Below, one piece after another: positions 8,726 to 16,878 of a DNA stretch of 64,000 bases. The stretch spans positions 186,001 to 250,000 of the forward strand of contig NZ_MSDV01000046.1 in NCBI RefSeq assembly GCF_001931485.1. The letters run 5' to 3'. A program made the position numbers and the translations under genes. Source of the DNA: Burkholderia sp. SRS-W-2-2016. Lineage in GTDB: Bacteria; Pseudomonadota; Gammaproteobacteria; Burkholderiales; Burkholderiaceae. Positions within the stretch are counted from its first letter, which is position 1, and every line of letters starts with the position of its first letter. The notes under the pieces were generated by a model that saw nothing but the letters and a program-made list of their open reading frames with translations, did no database searches and was not told where the DNA came from.

Positions 8726-9619
8726 TTAATCGATTGCCTTGTCGTTCGGATTCTTGAACAGCGCCCGCATATCGTCGCTCATCGGGAAGTTCAGGTTCAG
8801 CCCCTTCGGCGGGATCGGCGATTCGAACCAGCGCTTGTAGATCTGCTCGCCTTCGCTCGAAGTTTGCACCTTCGCGATCGCGTCGTCGGCGACCTTCTTG
8901 AACTCCGGATCGTTCTTGCGCAGCATGCAGCCGTAAGCTTCACGCGATTGCGGCGTACCGACGATCACGAAATCGCCCGGGTTGTTCGACTTCGCGCGCT
9001 CGCCGGCGAGCAGCGCGTCGTCCATCATGAACGCGGCGGCACGGCCGGTGGACAGCGTGAGGAACGACTCGCCGTGGTCCTTCGCGCTGATGATGTTCAT
9101 GCCCATGCTCTTGTCCTGGTTCATCTTGCGAAGCAGGCGCTCGGAGGTGGTGCCGGCGGTCGTCACGACCGTCTTGCCCTTCAGGTCGGCGAAATCCTTG
9201 ATGCCGGAATCTTTCTTGGTCATCAGGCGCGTGCCGATCACGAAGATCGTGTTCGAGAACGCGGCCTGTTGCTGGCGCTCGAGGTTATTCGTGGTCGAGC
9301 CGCATTCGATGTCCACGGTGCCGTTCTGCACCAGCGGAATGCGGTTCTGCGACGTGATCGGAACAAGCTTCACCTTCAGGTTCGGCATGTTCAGCTTCTG
9401 CTTGACGCCCTCGACGATCTTCATCGCGTAATCCTGCGAATAGCCGATCACGTTCTGCTTGTCGTCGTAATAGGAAAACGGAATCGACGATTCGCGGTGC
9501 CCCAGCGAAATCACGCCCGTGTCCTTGATCTTTTTCAGCGTCCCCGAGTCTTGCGCGTGCGCGCCGACCGTGAACAGTCCCAGAGTCGCGAGCAGCAGCG
9601 CAGCCTTATTAACCTTCAT
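8726..9619 (-). CDS. gltI: Glutamate/aspartate periplasmic binding protein
   Basis: The 297-residue protein has a signal peptide (MKVNKAALLLATLGLF...GAHA) with likely cleavage after residue 22. The mature part is a type-3 solute-binding protein, recognised by GVISLGHRESSIPFSYYDDKQ, CGSTTNNLERQ and the C-terminal SPIPPKGLNLNFPMS. It delivers glutamate and aspartate to GltJK. The start at 9619 follows GGAG; in-frame codons up to 9691 would place extra residues before the signal peptide. It is the first gene of gltIJKL, and the adjacent gdhA suggests a glutamate-use cluster. Confidence 0.95.
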   Translation of the reverse strand: MKVNKAALLLATLGLFTVGAHAQDSGTLKKIKDTGVISLGHRESSIPFSYYDDKQNVIGYSQDYAMKIVEGVKQKLNMPNLKVKLVPITSQNRIPLVQNGTVDIECGSTTNNLERQQQAAFSNTIFVIGTRLMTKKDSGIKDFADLKGKTVVTTAGTTSERLLRKMNQDKSMGMNIISAKDHGESFLTLSTGRAAAFMMDDALLAGERAKSNNPGDFVIVGTPQSREAYGCMLRKNDPEFKKVADDAIAKVQTSSEGEQIYKRWFESPIPPKGLNLNFPMSDDMRALFKNPNDKAID

Positions 9620-9902
9620 CTTGGATCTCCTTGGCAAGAATCGGCGCCAGTTTAGCAAAGTAATTTTTCTGAAAGTATTGCTATTAACCATGTTGTTGCG
9701 CGCACGCCGCGACCGCCGTGCGACAAGGCCGCGCGCGCTTCACACGGACATGCGAAGGCGGGCGGCATCGCTCGATACCGCCCGCCGGTCCAACCCGCGC
9801 TCTCGTGGAGCGCGGCAGTGCATCAAAACCCGGCGGCCGCCCCGGCGTGGCCGTAAGCCGCGCCGCACAACCGCCATCTCAGACAGGGTAGTCCAAGATC
9901 GA

Positions 9903-11216
9903 TCAGGGGTACAAACCACGCAGTTCGCGTGCCTGCAAAATCCGCTTGCACGCGACGATGAACGCCGCGGTCCGCACCGACACGTTCTGCTCGCTCGACA
10001 CCTGCCAGACCGCCGCGAACGCCTCGCGCATCACCCGCTCCAGACGCTCGTTGATCTCCTCCTCGGTCCAGAAGAAGCTCGAGAAGTCCTGCACCCACTC
10101 GAAATATGACACTGTCACACCGCCCGCATTGGCGACCACGTCCGGAATCACGAGGATGCCGCGCTCGTGCAGGATGTCGTCGGCCGCGGTGGTGGTCGGG
10201 CCGTTCGCGCCTTCCACGATGATCCGGGTCTTGATCTTGCCGGCGTTCTTCTCGGTGATCTGGTTTTCCAGCGCGGCCGGGATCAGGATGTCCGATTCGA
10301 CGGTCCAGAATTCTTCGTTGGTGATCGCGTCGGCTTCGACGAAACCGCCGACGCCGCCCGTCCTCGCGACATGATCGAGCAGCGCGACCGCGTCGATACC
10401 GGTCGACTTATACACCGAGCCGGTGTGATCCTGCACCGCGACGACCTTCGCGCCCGCTTCCTGGAAGAGGCGCGCGGCGATTCCGCCGACGTTGCCGAAA
10501 CCCTGCACCGCGATGCGCGCGCCTTCGATGTCGAAGCCGATCCGGCGAGCCGCTTCGCAGCCCACCACGAACACGCCGCGGCCGGTCGCCTCGCGGCGGC
10601 CGAGCGAACCGCCGAGCGTGATCGGCTTGCCGGTCACGACGCCGGTGGCCGTCTGGCCCTGGTTCATCGAGTAGGTGTCCATCATCCACGCCATGATCTG
10701 CTCGTTCGTGTTCACGTCCGGCGCGGGAATATCGGTGTTCGGTCCGATGATGATGCCGATTTCGCTGGTGTAGCGGCGCGTGACGCGCTCGAGCTCGCCG
10801 CGCGACAGCGTGCGCGGATCGACCCGGATGCCACCCTTCGCGCCGCCGTACGGCACGTTGACCGCCGCGTTCTTCACCGACATCCACGCGGACAGCGCCA
10901 TCACTTCGGACAACGTCACATCCTGGTGATAACGCACGCCGCCCTTGCCCGGACCGCGCGACACGTTGTGCTGCACGCGGTAACCCTCGAAGTGCGCGAC
11001 GGTGCCGTTATCGAGTTCGATCGGCACGTCGACGACCAGAATGCGCTTCGGGCGCTTCAGCGTTTCGAGCCAGCGGGACAGCGAACCGAGGTACGGCGCG
11101 ACGCGGTCGACCTGGCGCAGGTAGTTGCCCCAGGGGCCGAGATCGTCGCGATTAAGGTAGGAGGGAACGGACTGAAGGGTTGCTGCGGCTTGTACGGCTT
11201 CTTGCTGGGAAGACAT
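9903..11216 (-). CDS. gdhA: Glutamate dehydrogenase
   Basis: The 437-residue enzyme of the Glu/Leu/Phe/Val dehydrogenase family interconverts glutamate and 2-oxoglutarate. The active-site region is intact: GPGKGGVRYHQD, the catalytic lysine in PYGGAKGGI, and the Rossmann motif QGFGNVGG. The size suggests a hexameric enzyme of the NAD-preferring (catabolic) type, but coenzyme use cannot be read with certainty. It lies upstream of gltIJKL on the same strand, which fits import followed by oxidation of glutamate. GGAG precedes the ATG. Confidence 0.93.
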   Translation of the reverse strand: MSSQQEAVQAAATLQSVPSYLNRDDLGPWGNYLRQVDRVAPYLGSLSRWLETLKRPKRILVVDVPIELDNGTVAHFEGYRVQHNVSRGPGKGGVRYHQDVTLSEVMALSAWMSVKNAAVNVPYGGAKGGIRVDPRTLSRGELERVTRRYTSEIGIIIGPNTDIPAPDVNTNEQIMAWMMDTYSMNQGQTATGVVTGKPITLGGSLGRREATGRGVFVVGCEAARRIGFDIEGARIAVQGFGNVGGIAARLFQEAGAKVVAVQDHTGSVYKSTGIDAVALLDHVARTGGVGGFVEADAITNEEFWTVESDILIPAALENQITEKNAGKIKTRIIVEGANGPTTTAADDILHERGILVIPDVVANAGGVTVSYFEWVQDFSSFFWTEEEINERLERVMREAFAAVWQVSSEQNVSVRTAAFIVACKRILQARELRGLYP

Positions 11217-11365
11217 GAACGCTCCGGCGTTGATCGAGTAGTGGCATTGTGGAAAAACGCCGTTTCGAAATCCAATGCCGTTTCCTTATCCGATTATGTT
11301 TTTTTTGCATAACGTTCGGAAAGCCGCAAATTCGCGTCGCGGTCGCGCAGATTCGGCAGCGACGC

Positions 11366-12322
11366 TCAGGCGGCGCCCTGCTTCAGTTCCTCCGACACCA
11401 CGTCCCACAGCTGCCGCACGAGAATCTGGCGCGCGTCGTCGCTTTTCGCGGCAAGCTTGTCGCGGTACAGACGAATTTCCATGCTTAGCGTCAACTGCCC
11501 TTCCGGCGTGCCGCGCGTCGCTCGATCCAGACGGATCAGCCGGCCCTCGGCGACCGCGTCTTCGACCGCGCTGTGCGGCAGGAACGCGATCCCGTGACCG
11601 GCCAGCGCCATCGCCTTGAGCCCCTCGGCCATGTCGGTTTCGTACAGCCGGTCCAGATACAGGCGCTCCGGCGCGTTGGCGAGAATCACCTCGGTCATCC
11701 GGCCGAGGTACGCGTTCGGCGTGTACGACAGATACGGCGACGGCGCCTCGGGCGTGCCCGGCAGCGTATGGCGCGGGCGGCCCGCGCGGGCCGGCACCGA
11801 GAACGGGCTGATCGGCTCGTGGCCGAGCGTCAGCATGTCGTAGCGGCCGGGGTCGAGCGCGACCGGATGGCTCGGATGGTGGTAGCCCATCATCAGATCG
11901 CAGCCGCCCTCCACCAGCGACAACGCCGCGTCGTGCACGTTCAGCGCGCGCAGCCGGGTGTGGATCGGGCCCATCTGCGCCTCGATCCGCTGCAGCCAGC
12001 GCGGAAAATACGTGAGCGACAGCGTGTGCGGCACCGCGAATTCGATCGTCGCCTGCGGCGTCGCGGTATGGCCGCGCAGCAGCGCGCGCGCCTCGTGGAA
12101 TTGCGACAGCATCGCGAGCGCCTGCTCGTTGAACACCTGGCCGGCCGCGGTGAGGCGGGTCGGATACACCGAGCGGTCGATCAGCTCGGTGCCGAGCCAC
12201 GCTTCGAGCGCCTGGATGCGGCGCGAGAAAGCCGGCTGCGTGACGTGGCGCAATTCGGCCGAGCGGCTGAAGCTACGCGTTTCCGCGAGCGAAATGAAGT
12301 CTTCGAGCCATTTCAGTTCCAT
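11366..12322 (-). CDS. LysR family transcriptional regulator
   Basis: The 318-residue protein has an N-terminal winged helix-turn-helix (about residues 1-60, MELKWLEDFISLAETRSFSRSAELRHVTQPAFSRRIQALE) followed by a substrate-binding co-inducer domain. It lies 149 bases upstream of gdhA in the same direction rather than divergently, so it may regulate gdhA/glt or an unlinked target. An inverted repeat TTATG-N8-CATAA sits in the intergenic region before gdhA and is a possible binding site. The inducer is unknown. Confidence 0.88.
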   Translation of the reverse strand: MELKWLEDFISLAETRSFSRSAELRHVTQPAFSRRIQALEAWLGTELIDRSVYPTRLTAAGQVFNEQALAMLSQFHEARALLRGHTATPQATIEFAVPHTLSLTYFPRWLQRIEAQMGPIHTRLRALNVHDAALSLVEGGCDLMMGYHHPSHPVALDPGRYDMLTLGHEPISPFSVPARAGRPRHTLPGTPEAPSPYLSYTPNAYLGRMTEVILANAPERLYLDRLYETDMAEGLKAMALAGHGIAFLPHSAVEDAVAEGRLIRLDRATRGTPEGQLTLSMEIRLYRDKLAAKSDDARQILVRQLWDVVSEELKQGAA

Positions 12323-12497
12323 GCGAGTGCGCTTGCCGGCGGGAGGGAGGAAGTCTGCATTCTAGCGGCGCGCGTGGCGGCCGACGGCGCCGGCCAGCGG
12401 CCACGGCGCTCGCCACCCGCGACCGGAGACGAACCGCCTCGACGCCACCCGCACGCCACCTGCGCGCCATCCGCGCGCCGGCCCGCCGCCCGCACGG

Positions 12498-12506
12498 TGG
12501 TAAAAT
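12498..12506 (+). promoter_or_regulatory. Extended -10 promoter element before purB
   Basis: TGG directly followed by TAAAAT forms an extended -10 element 63 bases before the purB start. No good -35 hexamer is visible in the very GC-rich sequence upstream, which is what an extended -10 would compensate for. Confidence 0.5.
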
Positions 12507-12568
12507 GCGCGGTTCCCCCCGTTTCCGATCCGCTCCCTGAGCGCTCATCACGTCCCACACGTCCCATC

Positions 12569-13957
12569 ATGTCCGACACCCGCCCCGACACCCTGTTCGC
12601 GCTGAACGCGCTCTCCCCGCTCGACGGCCGCTACGCCGCCAAAACCGAAGCCCTGCGCGACTGGCTCTCGGAAGCCGCTTTCATGCGCAATCGCGTGACG
12701 GTCGAGATCCACTGGCTGATCGCGCTGTCGCGCGCCGGCTTCGCCGAAGTGCCGCGTTTCTCCGAAGCGTCCGAGCAATTCCTGCTGCAACTGGCCGAGC
12801 GCTTCACCGCGCACGACGCCGCCCGCATCAAGGAAATCGAGCGCGTGACCAATCACGACGTGAAGGCGGTCGAGTACTGGCTGAAGGAATCGGTCAAGGG
12901 CCAGGAAGAGCTGGAGCGCGCGAGCGAGTTCATCCACTTCGCGTGCACGTCGGAAGACATCAACAACACGTCGCACGGCCTGATGCTCGCCGGCGCTCGT
13001 GAACACGTGATCCTGCCGGCGCTGCGTTCGGTGCATCAGCGCCTCGTCGCGCTCGCGCACGCGCATGCCGAACAGCCGATGCTGTCGCGCACGCACGGCC
13101 AGCCGGCCAGCCCGACCACGCTCGGCAAGGAAATGGCCAACGTCGCCGCGCGTCTGGCGCGCGCGATCGAGCGCATCGCCAAGGTCGAACTGCTCGGCAA
13201 GATGAACGGCGCGGTCGGCAACTTCAACGCGCACCTGTCCGCGTATCCGCAGTTCGACTGGGAAGCGTTCTCGAAGGACGTGGTCGAAAACCGCCTGAAG
13301 CTCACCTTCAACCCGTACACGATCCAGATCGAACCGCACGACTACATGGCCGAGCTGTTCGACGCGATCTCGCGCGCCAACACGATCCTGCTGGATCTGG
13401 ACCGCGACGTATGGGGCTACATCTCGCTCGGTTACTTCAAGCAGCGCACCAAGGCCGGCGAAATCGGTTCGTCGACGATGCCGCACAAGGTCAACCCGAT
13501 CGACTTCGAAAACTCGGAAGGCAACCTCGGTCTCGCGAACGCGACGCTGCGCCACCTCGCCGACAAGCTGCCGGTGTCGCGCTGGCAGCGCGACCTGACC
13601 GACTCGACGGTGCTGCGCAACATCGGCGTCGCGTTCGGTTACTCGCTGCTGTCGTACGACTCGCTGATCCGCGGTCTCGACAAGCTCGAAGTGAACGCGC
13701 AGCGTCTGAACGAAGACCTCGACAACTGCTGGGAAGTGCTGGCCGAGCCGGTGCAGACCGTGATGCGCCGTTACGGCATCGAGAATCCGTACGAGCAGCT
13801 GAAGGAACTGACGCGCGGCAAGGGCATTACGCGCGAGGCGCTGCAAAGCTTCGTCGGCGGTCTGGCGATTCCGCAGGACGCGAAGGACCTTCTGCTCGCG
13901 ATGACGCCGGCGTCGTACATCGGCAAGGCGGTTGAACTGGCCAAGCGGATCAGCTGA
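12569..13957 (+). CDS. purB: Adenylosuccinate lyase
   Basis: The 462-residue fumarase/aspartase-superfamily lyase acts twice in purine synthesis, releasing fumarate from SAICAR and from adenylosuccinate. The family signature GSSTMPHKVNPIDFEN is intact, and the catalytic serine lies in this flexible loop; TSEDINNTSH and MLSRTHGQPASPTTLGKE are also present. The start at 12569 gives a protein of E. coli-type PurB length; the open frame extends far upstream but only as read-through of a GC-rich antisense region. It is monocistronic. Confidence 0.97.
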   Translation: MSDTRPDTLFALNALSPLDGRYAAKTEALRDWLSEAAFMRNRVTVEIHWLIALSRAGFAEVPRFSEASEQFLLQLAERFTAHDAARIKEIERVTNHDVKAVEYWLKESVKGQEELERASEFIHFACTSEDINNTSHGLMLAGAREHVILPALRSVHQRLVALAHAHAEQPMLSRTHGQPASPTTLGKEMANVAARLARAIERIAKVELLGKMNGAVGNFNAHLSAYPQFDWEAFSKDVVENRLKLTFNPYTIQIEPHDYMAELFDAISRANTILLDLDRDVWGYISLGYFKQRTKAGEIGSSTMPHKVNPIDFENSEGNLGLANATLRHLADKLPVSRWQRDLTDSTVLRNIGVAFGYSLLSYDSLIRGLDKLEVNAQRLNEDLDNCWEVLAEPVQTVMRRYGIENPYEQLKELTRGKGITREALQSFVGGLAIPQDAKDLLLAMTPASYIGKAVELAKRIS

Positions 13958-14012
13958 GCCATTCGCTGAACTGACCGTTTGCGTCGCGGCCTCAAGCAGC
14001 CGCGACCGCGCA

Positions 14013-14046
14013 ATAAAAAAGCCGCTCCAGGGAGCGGCTTTTTTTC
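14013..14046. terminator. Bidirectional terminator between purB and gntK
   Basis: An AAAAAAGCCGCTCC/GGAGCGGCTTTTTTT hairpin with a two-base loop is flanked by A and T runs and serves both convergent units. Confidence 0.9.
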
Positions 14047-14085
14047 GTCCTGAGCGGTGGCGCGGGCCACCTGCCCAACGATCGG

Positions 14086-14580
14086 TCAACGCTGTTCGAG
14101 CTGCTTCAACACTTCGTCGACGATCTGTTCCGGGGTGAGGTCGATGCTGACCGTGATCGCTTCGTCGTCGCCCGGCTCTTCGAGTGTGTCGAGCTGGCTT
14201 TGCAGCAGCGACGGATCGAAGAAGTGCCCGGTGCGATGCCCGAGGCGCTCCGACAGCACCTCGCGCGAACCCTGCAGGTAGACGAAGCAAACATCCTTGT
14301 CGCCGGCGCGCAGCACGTCGCGATACGAGCGCTTCAGCGACGAGCAGGTGAACACCGCCGTCTCACCCGCCTGCTGCTTTTCCTCGATCGCCGCACGGAT
14401 CGTTTTCAGCCACGGCCACCGGTCTTCGTCGGTGAGCGGGATGCCGTGGTGCATCTTTTCCTTGTTGGCGGCGCTGTGAAACGCGTCGCCGTCGGTGAAC
14501 GTACAGTGCAGGCGTTCGGCCAGCAGTTCGCCGATCAGCGACTTGCCCGCGCCCGACACGCCCATTGCGATCAGAATCAT
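14086..14580 (-). CDS. gntK: Gluconokinase
   Basis: The 164-residue P-loop kinase phosphorylates D-gluconate to 6-phosphogluconate, the substrate of Edd encoded about 2 kb upstream. Walker A is GVSGAGKS at residues 7-14, and DGDAFHSAANKEKMHHGIPLTDEDRWPWL is the typical substrate-binding segment. Length is normal for the GntK/IdnK family. It lies 10 bases after the gluconate permease gene and is certainly co-transcribed. Confidence 0.95.
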   Translation of the reverse strand: MILIAMGVSGAGKSLIGELLAERLHCTFTDGDAFHSAANKEKMHHGIPLTDEDRWPWLKTIRAAIEEKQQAGETAVFTCSSLKRSYRDVLRAGDKDVCFVYLQGSREVLSERLGHRTGHFFDPSLLQSQLDTLEEPGDDEAITVSIDLTPEQIVDEVLKQLEQR

Positions 14581-14590
14581 GTGAATCTCC

Positions 14591-15982
14591 TTACAGGACC
14601 GCCGCGAGCGCGAAGGTCAGGCCCAGCCCCATCACCGAAATGATGGTTTCGAGGAGCGACCACGTTTTGAAGGTCTGCCCCACCGTCATGCCGAAATACT
14701 CTTTGATCAGCCAGAAGCCGCCGTCGTTCACGTGCGAGAAGATCAGCGAGCCCGAGCCGGTCGCGAGGACCATCAGCTCCGGCTTCACCTGCACCGCGCC
14801 GGCCGCCGCGATCGGCGCGACGATCCCGCAGGCGGTCGTCATCGCGACCGTGGCCGAACCGGTTGCCAGACGGATCATCGCCGCGACCAGCCAGCCGAAC
14901 ATCAGCGGCGACAGATGCACCGCGGTCGCGACGTTGGTGATTTCCTTCGAGATGCCGCTATCCATCAGCACCCGGCCGAAACCGCCGCCCGCGCCGACGA
15001 TCAGCGTAATGCCGGCGATCGGCGCCAGACATTCGCCGCAGAACTTCTGGATCTGCTCGCGATTGAAGCCGCGGCTCGCGCCGAAGGTCCAGAAGCTGAC
15101 CAGCACGGCCGTCAGCAGCGCGACGTCGGTGTTGCCGAAGAAGCGCAGCAGATCGTTCGGCAGCGTCTTCGGCTCGAACACCAGGTCGGCCCAGCTGCCG
15201 ACCAGCATCAGGATCACCGGCAGCAGAATCGTGAACAGCGTGATGCCGAAACCGGGCAGATCACGCTGCGGCGCGTTCGCTCGCACGCCGTTGCCGACGT
15301 TATCGCCACCTGCGTCGCTGCCGAGAAACTGCGCGGCCAGCGGGTTGTCTTTCGGCAGTTTGATGTGGCGGCTGATCAGCAGCGCGAACAGCGGACCGGC
15401 GACGATCGCGCACGGAATGCCGACGATCAGACCATACGCAATCGTCTTGCCGATATCCGCGTGATACGCCTGCACCGCGAGCAGCGCGGCCGGGTGCGGA
15501 GGAATCAGCCCGTGCACGACGGACAGACCGGCGACCATCGGCAGGCCGACCAGCAGCAGCGATTTATTGGTGCGTTTGGCGACGTTGAACGCGATCGGAA
15601 TCAGCAGCACGAAACCGACTTCGAAAAACACCGGCAAGCCGACGATGATCGCGACGACCATCATCGCCCAGTGAATATGCTTCTCGCCGAACCAGTTGAT
15701 CAGTGTGGTCGCGATCCGCTCGGCGCCGCCCGATTCGGCCATCATCTTGCCGAGCATCGTGCCGAGACCGACCACGATCGCGATGTGACCGAGGGTGTTG
15801 CCGTTACCCGTTTCGAACGACTTGACGATAGTCTGCATCGGCATGCCGGCGACGAGGCCGAGCAGCAGCGAGACGATGATCAGGACGAGGAACGGATAGA
15901 CCTTGAAGCGCGTGATCATCAGGATCAGCAAGGCGATCGCGATCAGCGCGTAAATGAGCAGCATGCTGCCGTGGGCTTCCAT
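14591..15982 (-). CDS. gntT: Gluconate permease, GntP family
   Basis: The 463-residue inner-membrane protein has about 12-14 hydrophobic segments and belongs to the gluconate:H+ symporter family. Typical segments are GLGTMLGKMMAESGGAERIA, HGLIPPHPAALLAVQ and the C-terminal VNDGGFWLIKEYFGM. A strong ribosome binding site (AGGAGGAG) precedes the ATG. The name gntT is by position beside gntK; related members carry other hexonates, so the exact substrate is inferred. Uptake, phosphorylation and the Entner-Doudoroff genes next door form one pathway. Confidence 0.9.
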   Translation of the reverse strand: MEAHGSMLLIYALIAIALLILMITRFKVYPFLVLIIVSLLLGLVAGMPMQTIVKSFETGNGNTLGHIAIVVGLGTMLGKMMAESGGAERIATTLINWFGEKHIHWAMMVVAIIVGLPVFFEVGFVLLIPIAFNVAKRTNKSLLLVGLPMVAGLSVVHGLIPPHPAALLAVQAYHADIGKTIAYGLIVGIPCAIVAGPLFALLISRHIKLPKDNPLAAQFLGSDAGGDNVGNGVRANAPQRDLPGFGITLFTILLPVILMLVGSWADLVFEPKTLPNDLLRFFGNTDVALLTAVLVSFWTFGASRGFNREQIQKFCGECLAPIAGITLIVGAGGGFGRVLMDSGISKEITNVATAVHLSPLMFGWLVAAMIRLATGSATVAMTTACGIVAPIAAAGAVQVKPELMVLATGSGSLIFSHVNDGGFWLIKEYFGMTVGQTFKTWSLLETIISVMGLGLTFALAAVL

Positions 15983-16142
15983 GAAGCTCCTCCTTTTGAG
16001 TTATTGATTTGAGTGCGGAACACGGGCCGCACTTCGTCTCACGGCAACCTGCGCGATGCCTGAAAACCCGGCTGGCCGCGCGGACGCTGAATTTTACAGT
16101 TTGTGTCGTGGAAACGCCCGCCAATCCAGTACGCATCACACG

Positions 16143-16193
16143 CAAAAAAAGAGTCCCGGCGCGACAGCCGTGGCGGCTGTATCGACGAGACTC
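16143..16193 (-). terminator. Terminator of the edd-eda operon
   Basis: On the minus strand an outer GAGTC/GACTC stem encloses an inner 7-bp ACAGCCG/CGGCTGT hairpin with a 3-nt loop, and a run of seven U follows. It lies about 40 bases after the eda stop. Confidence 0.75.
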
Positions 16194-16234
16194 GTATATC
16201 GGACCGGTTACGCTCGTGGCCGTCCGCTAGACGC

Positions 16235-16876
16235 TCAATGCGCGGGCGCGGCCAGCTGGCTCGCGGCGCGCGCGAGGCGCGTGACTTCTTCCCAGTTCTG
16301 CGCGGCGAGCGCCGACTTCGGCGTGAGCCACGAACCGCCGACACACACCACGTTCGGCAGCGCGAGGAAATGCGGCGCGCTTTCCGCGGTGATGCCGCCG
16401 GTCGGGCAGAACTTCAGCGCCGGGAACGGGCCGTGAAACGCCTGCAGCATCGGCACGCCGCCGGCCTGCTGGGCCGGGAAGAACTTGACGATGTCGTAGC
16501 CGAGTTCGAGCGCGAGGATGATGTCCGACGGCGTCATCACGCCCGGCAGCAGCGGCAGACCCGCGTCCTGCGCGGCCTGGTGCAACTCTTTCGTGAGACC
16601 CGGCGACACGCCGAACTGCGCGCCCGCCTTCTTCGCCTGCGCGCAATGCTCGGGCTTCGTGAGCGTGCCGACGCCGACCACGATGTCGTCGGCCAGCCCG
16701 CACGCACGCTCGATCGCGCCGAGGCCGGCCGGCGTGCGCAACGTGATTTCGAGCACCTTCACGCCGCCCGCATGCAATGCGCGCGACACCTGTTCGCCCT
16801 GTTCGACCGTATCGAATGCGAGCACCGGAATCACCGGGCCGAGGCGCACGATATCGCTTACTGTTTTCGCCGTCAT
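16235..16876 (-). CDS. eda: 2-keto-3-deoxy-6-phosphogluconate aldolase (KDPG/KHG aldolase)
   Basis: The 213-residue class I aldolase splits KDPG into pyruvate and glyceraldehyde-3-phosphate, the last Entner-Doudoroff step. The Schiff-base lysine is in DIVKFFPAQQ, the catalytic glutamate in VLEITLRTP, and phosphate-binding loops VGVGTL and PTGGITAES are present. AAGGAG precedes the ATG at 16876, which lies two bases after the edd stop. The longer open frame upstream only overlaps edd out of frame. Confidence 0.95.
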   Translation of the reverse strand: MTAKTVSDIVRLGPVIPVLAFDTVEQGEQVSRALHAGGVKVLEITLRTPAGLGAIERACGLADDIVVGVGTLTKPEHCAQAKKAGAQFGVSPGLTKELHQAAQDAGLPLLPGVMTPSDIILALELGYDIVKFFPAQQAGGVPMLQAFHGPFPALKFCPTGGITAESAPHFLALPNVVCVGGSWLTPKSALAAQNWEEVTRLARAASQLAAPAH

Positions 16877-16878
16877 AG

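Noticed and set aside
11573..12568. A long in-frame N-terminal extension of purB
   Set aside because: It is antisense to the LysR gene and shows no homology; PurB length and the promoter element support the start at 12569.
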